A stretch of DNA of 6,253 nt, taken from the NCBI GenBank assembly GCA_945494195.1, contig CALYVJ010000112.1, positions 1-6,253 of the forward strand. The letters run 5' to 3'. Of the stretch, positions 5,904 to 6,253 are shown piece after piece (position 1 is the first letter of the stretch; each line of letters opens with the position of its first letter). The DNA comes from an uncultured Selenomonas sp. (GTDB taxonomy: Bacteria; Bacillota; Negativicutes; Selenomonadales; Selenomonadaceae). The translations under genes and the position numbers were made by a program. The notes beneath the pieces were generated by a model. That model was not told the DNA's origin. It ran no database searches and saw nothing but the letters and a program-made list of their open reading frames with translations.

Positions 5904-5922
5904 GGGCTCAAAGATTGAGCCC
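5904..5922 (+). promoter_or_regulatory. First hairpin of the purB-purA spacer, possible antiterminator
   Basis: GGGCTCA (5904-5910) pairs perfectly with TGAGCCC (5916-5922) around a 5-nt loop. No T-run follows, so it is not a terminator itself. Its 3' arm shares GCCC (5919-5922) with the 5' arm of the following terminator stem, so the two cannot form fully at once. This is the geometry of an antiterminator/terminator pair. Confidence 0.45.
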
Positions 5923-5954
5923 TTACGGCGTTATTATACCCGTAAGGGCTTTTT
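5919..5954 (+). terminator. Terminator between purB and purA
   Basis: GCCCTTACGG (5919-5928) pairs perfectly with CCGTAAGGGC (5940-5949), a 10-bp stem with an 11-nt loop followed by five T (5950-5954). It lies 40 bp after the purB stop and 76 bp before purA. It is either the plain end of the purB transcript or a conditional attenuator of purA, given its overlap with the preceding hairpin. Confidence 0.8.
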
Positions 5955-5980
5955 ACTGCCCGTCGGGAGGATTTACTGCC
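5952..5980 (+). repeat. 9-bp direct repeat in the purA leader
   Basis: TTTACTGCC occurs at 5952-5960 and again at 5972-5980, 20 bp apart, about two helical turns. The second copy continues into the small palindrome ACTGC-C-GCAGT. This could be a tandem regulator site or chance. No function is known. Confidence 0.3.
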
Positions 5981-5987
5981 GCAGTTG

Positions 5988-6005
5988 GTCTGCCAGCTGG
6001 CGGAC
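5988..6005. repeat. 18-bp near-perfect palindrome upstream of purA
   Basis: GTCTGCCAGCTGGCGGAC is its own reverse complement except at one pair (T5991/G6002, still a G-U pair in RNA). It ends 10 bp before the purA ribosome site. It could be a protein operator, or a leader RNA hairpin able to influence ribosome access. Confidence 0.4.
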
Positions 6006-6030
6006 AGTAGTGATTAAGGAGAGAAATCTT

Positions 6031-6253
6031 ATGTCAACAGTAGTAGTTACCGGTACGCAGTGGGGCGACGAAGGCAAGGGGAAAATCGTAGACTATCTGG
6101 CCCAGCAGGCTGAGACCGTCGTCCGCTTTCAGGGCGGGAGCAACGCCGGTCATACGGTCGTCGTCGACGGCGAGGCGTACAAGCTGCGTCTCATGCCGTC
6201 GGGCATTCTGTTCAAGGGATCGCATTGCGTTGTCGGCAATGGCGTGGCCTTTA
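6031..6253 (+). CDS. purA: Adenylosuccinate synthetase (N-terminal part, cut by window end)
   Basis: Only the first 74 codons of an enzyme normally about 430 aa long are present. PurA is a cytosolic GTP-dependent ligase that joins IMP and aspartate to adenylosuccinate, the first step of the AMP branch. The N-terminus shows the family hallmark [11 protein letters not shown] (8-18) with catalytic D13 and K16, and [10 protein letters not shown] (34-43) with H41, the residue that assists GTP phosphate transfer. The ATG at 6031 is well supported: AAGGAGAG (6016-6023) precedes it and the protein begins at the usual point. It follows purB by 151 bp on the same strand, with a terminator between them, so it may be partly independent. 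Nothing in the visible part looks damaged. Confidence 0.97.
   Translation, partial: MSTVVVTGTQWGDEGKGKIVDYLAQQAETVVRFQGGSNAGHTVVVDGEAYKLRLMPSGILFKGSHCVVGNGVAF

Noticed and set aside
5985..6017. Tiny TTG-started frame of 10 codons ending in the purA ribosome site, as a leader peptide
   Set aside because: The start is TTG with a GGGAGG 14 nt away, too far for a good ribosome site, and there is no run of regulatory codons. It coincides with the palindrome, so chance is likely.

Overview
This window looks like ordinary chromosomal DNA from a Gram-positive-type (Bacillota) bacterium of mid GC content. The closest fit by feel is the Negativicutes (Selenomonas and relatives), but this is a weak inference. 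It rests on AGGAGG-type ribosome sites, sigma-A-like promoters of TTGACA-17-TATAAT form, T-rich intrinsic terminators, and PurB/PurA sequences that align closely with the Bacillus-type enzymes. I see no phage, insertion sequence, CRISPR array or defence module.

Left part (1-3996, minus strand). Three genes are transcribed leftwards in the order PHP-family phosphatase (3963-3253), CAT/YfnA-like amino acid permease (3205-1784) and AMP-forming acyl-CoA ligase (1688-204). The PHP-permease gap is 47 bp and may be co-transcribed. The ligase has its own good promoter, and a FapR-like sequence (TTAGTACC...) sits across the spacer and -10 of that promoter. This suggests control of fatty-acid activation by malonyl-CoA, to be tested. 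Downstream of the ligase lie a small terminator hairpin and a striking 23-bp perfect inverted repeat. The first ~57 bases are GC-rich and may be the tail of a rightward gene, but this is not proven.

Middle (3964-4586). A divergent regulatory region separates the leftward genes from two rightward tRNA-Val genes (anticodons GAC and CAC). Each tRNA is followed by its own terminator hairpin, and only the first has a clear promoter, which is a perfect consensus. A purB promoter follows, with a leader hairpin that ends in a T-run and looks like an attenuator.

Right part (4587-6253, plus strand). purB (adenylosuccinate lyase, complete, 430 aa) is followed by purA (adenylosuccinate synthetase, N-terminal 74 codons only, cut by the window end). 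PurA makes adenylosuccinate from IMP and PurB cleaves it to AMP, so the pair forms the IMP-to-AMP branch of purine synthesis. Their 151-bp spacer holds two hairpins that share bases and cannot both form, plus a possible internal promoter, direct repeats and an 18-bp palindrome. This suggests that purA expression can be set separately from purB.

The most interesting signals here are regulatory (leader hairpins and operators), not new protein systems.
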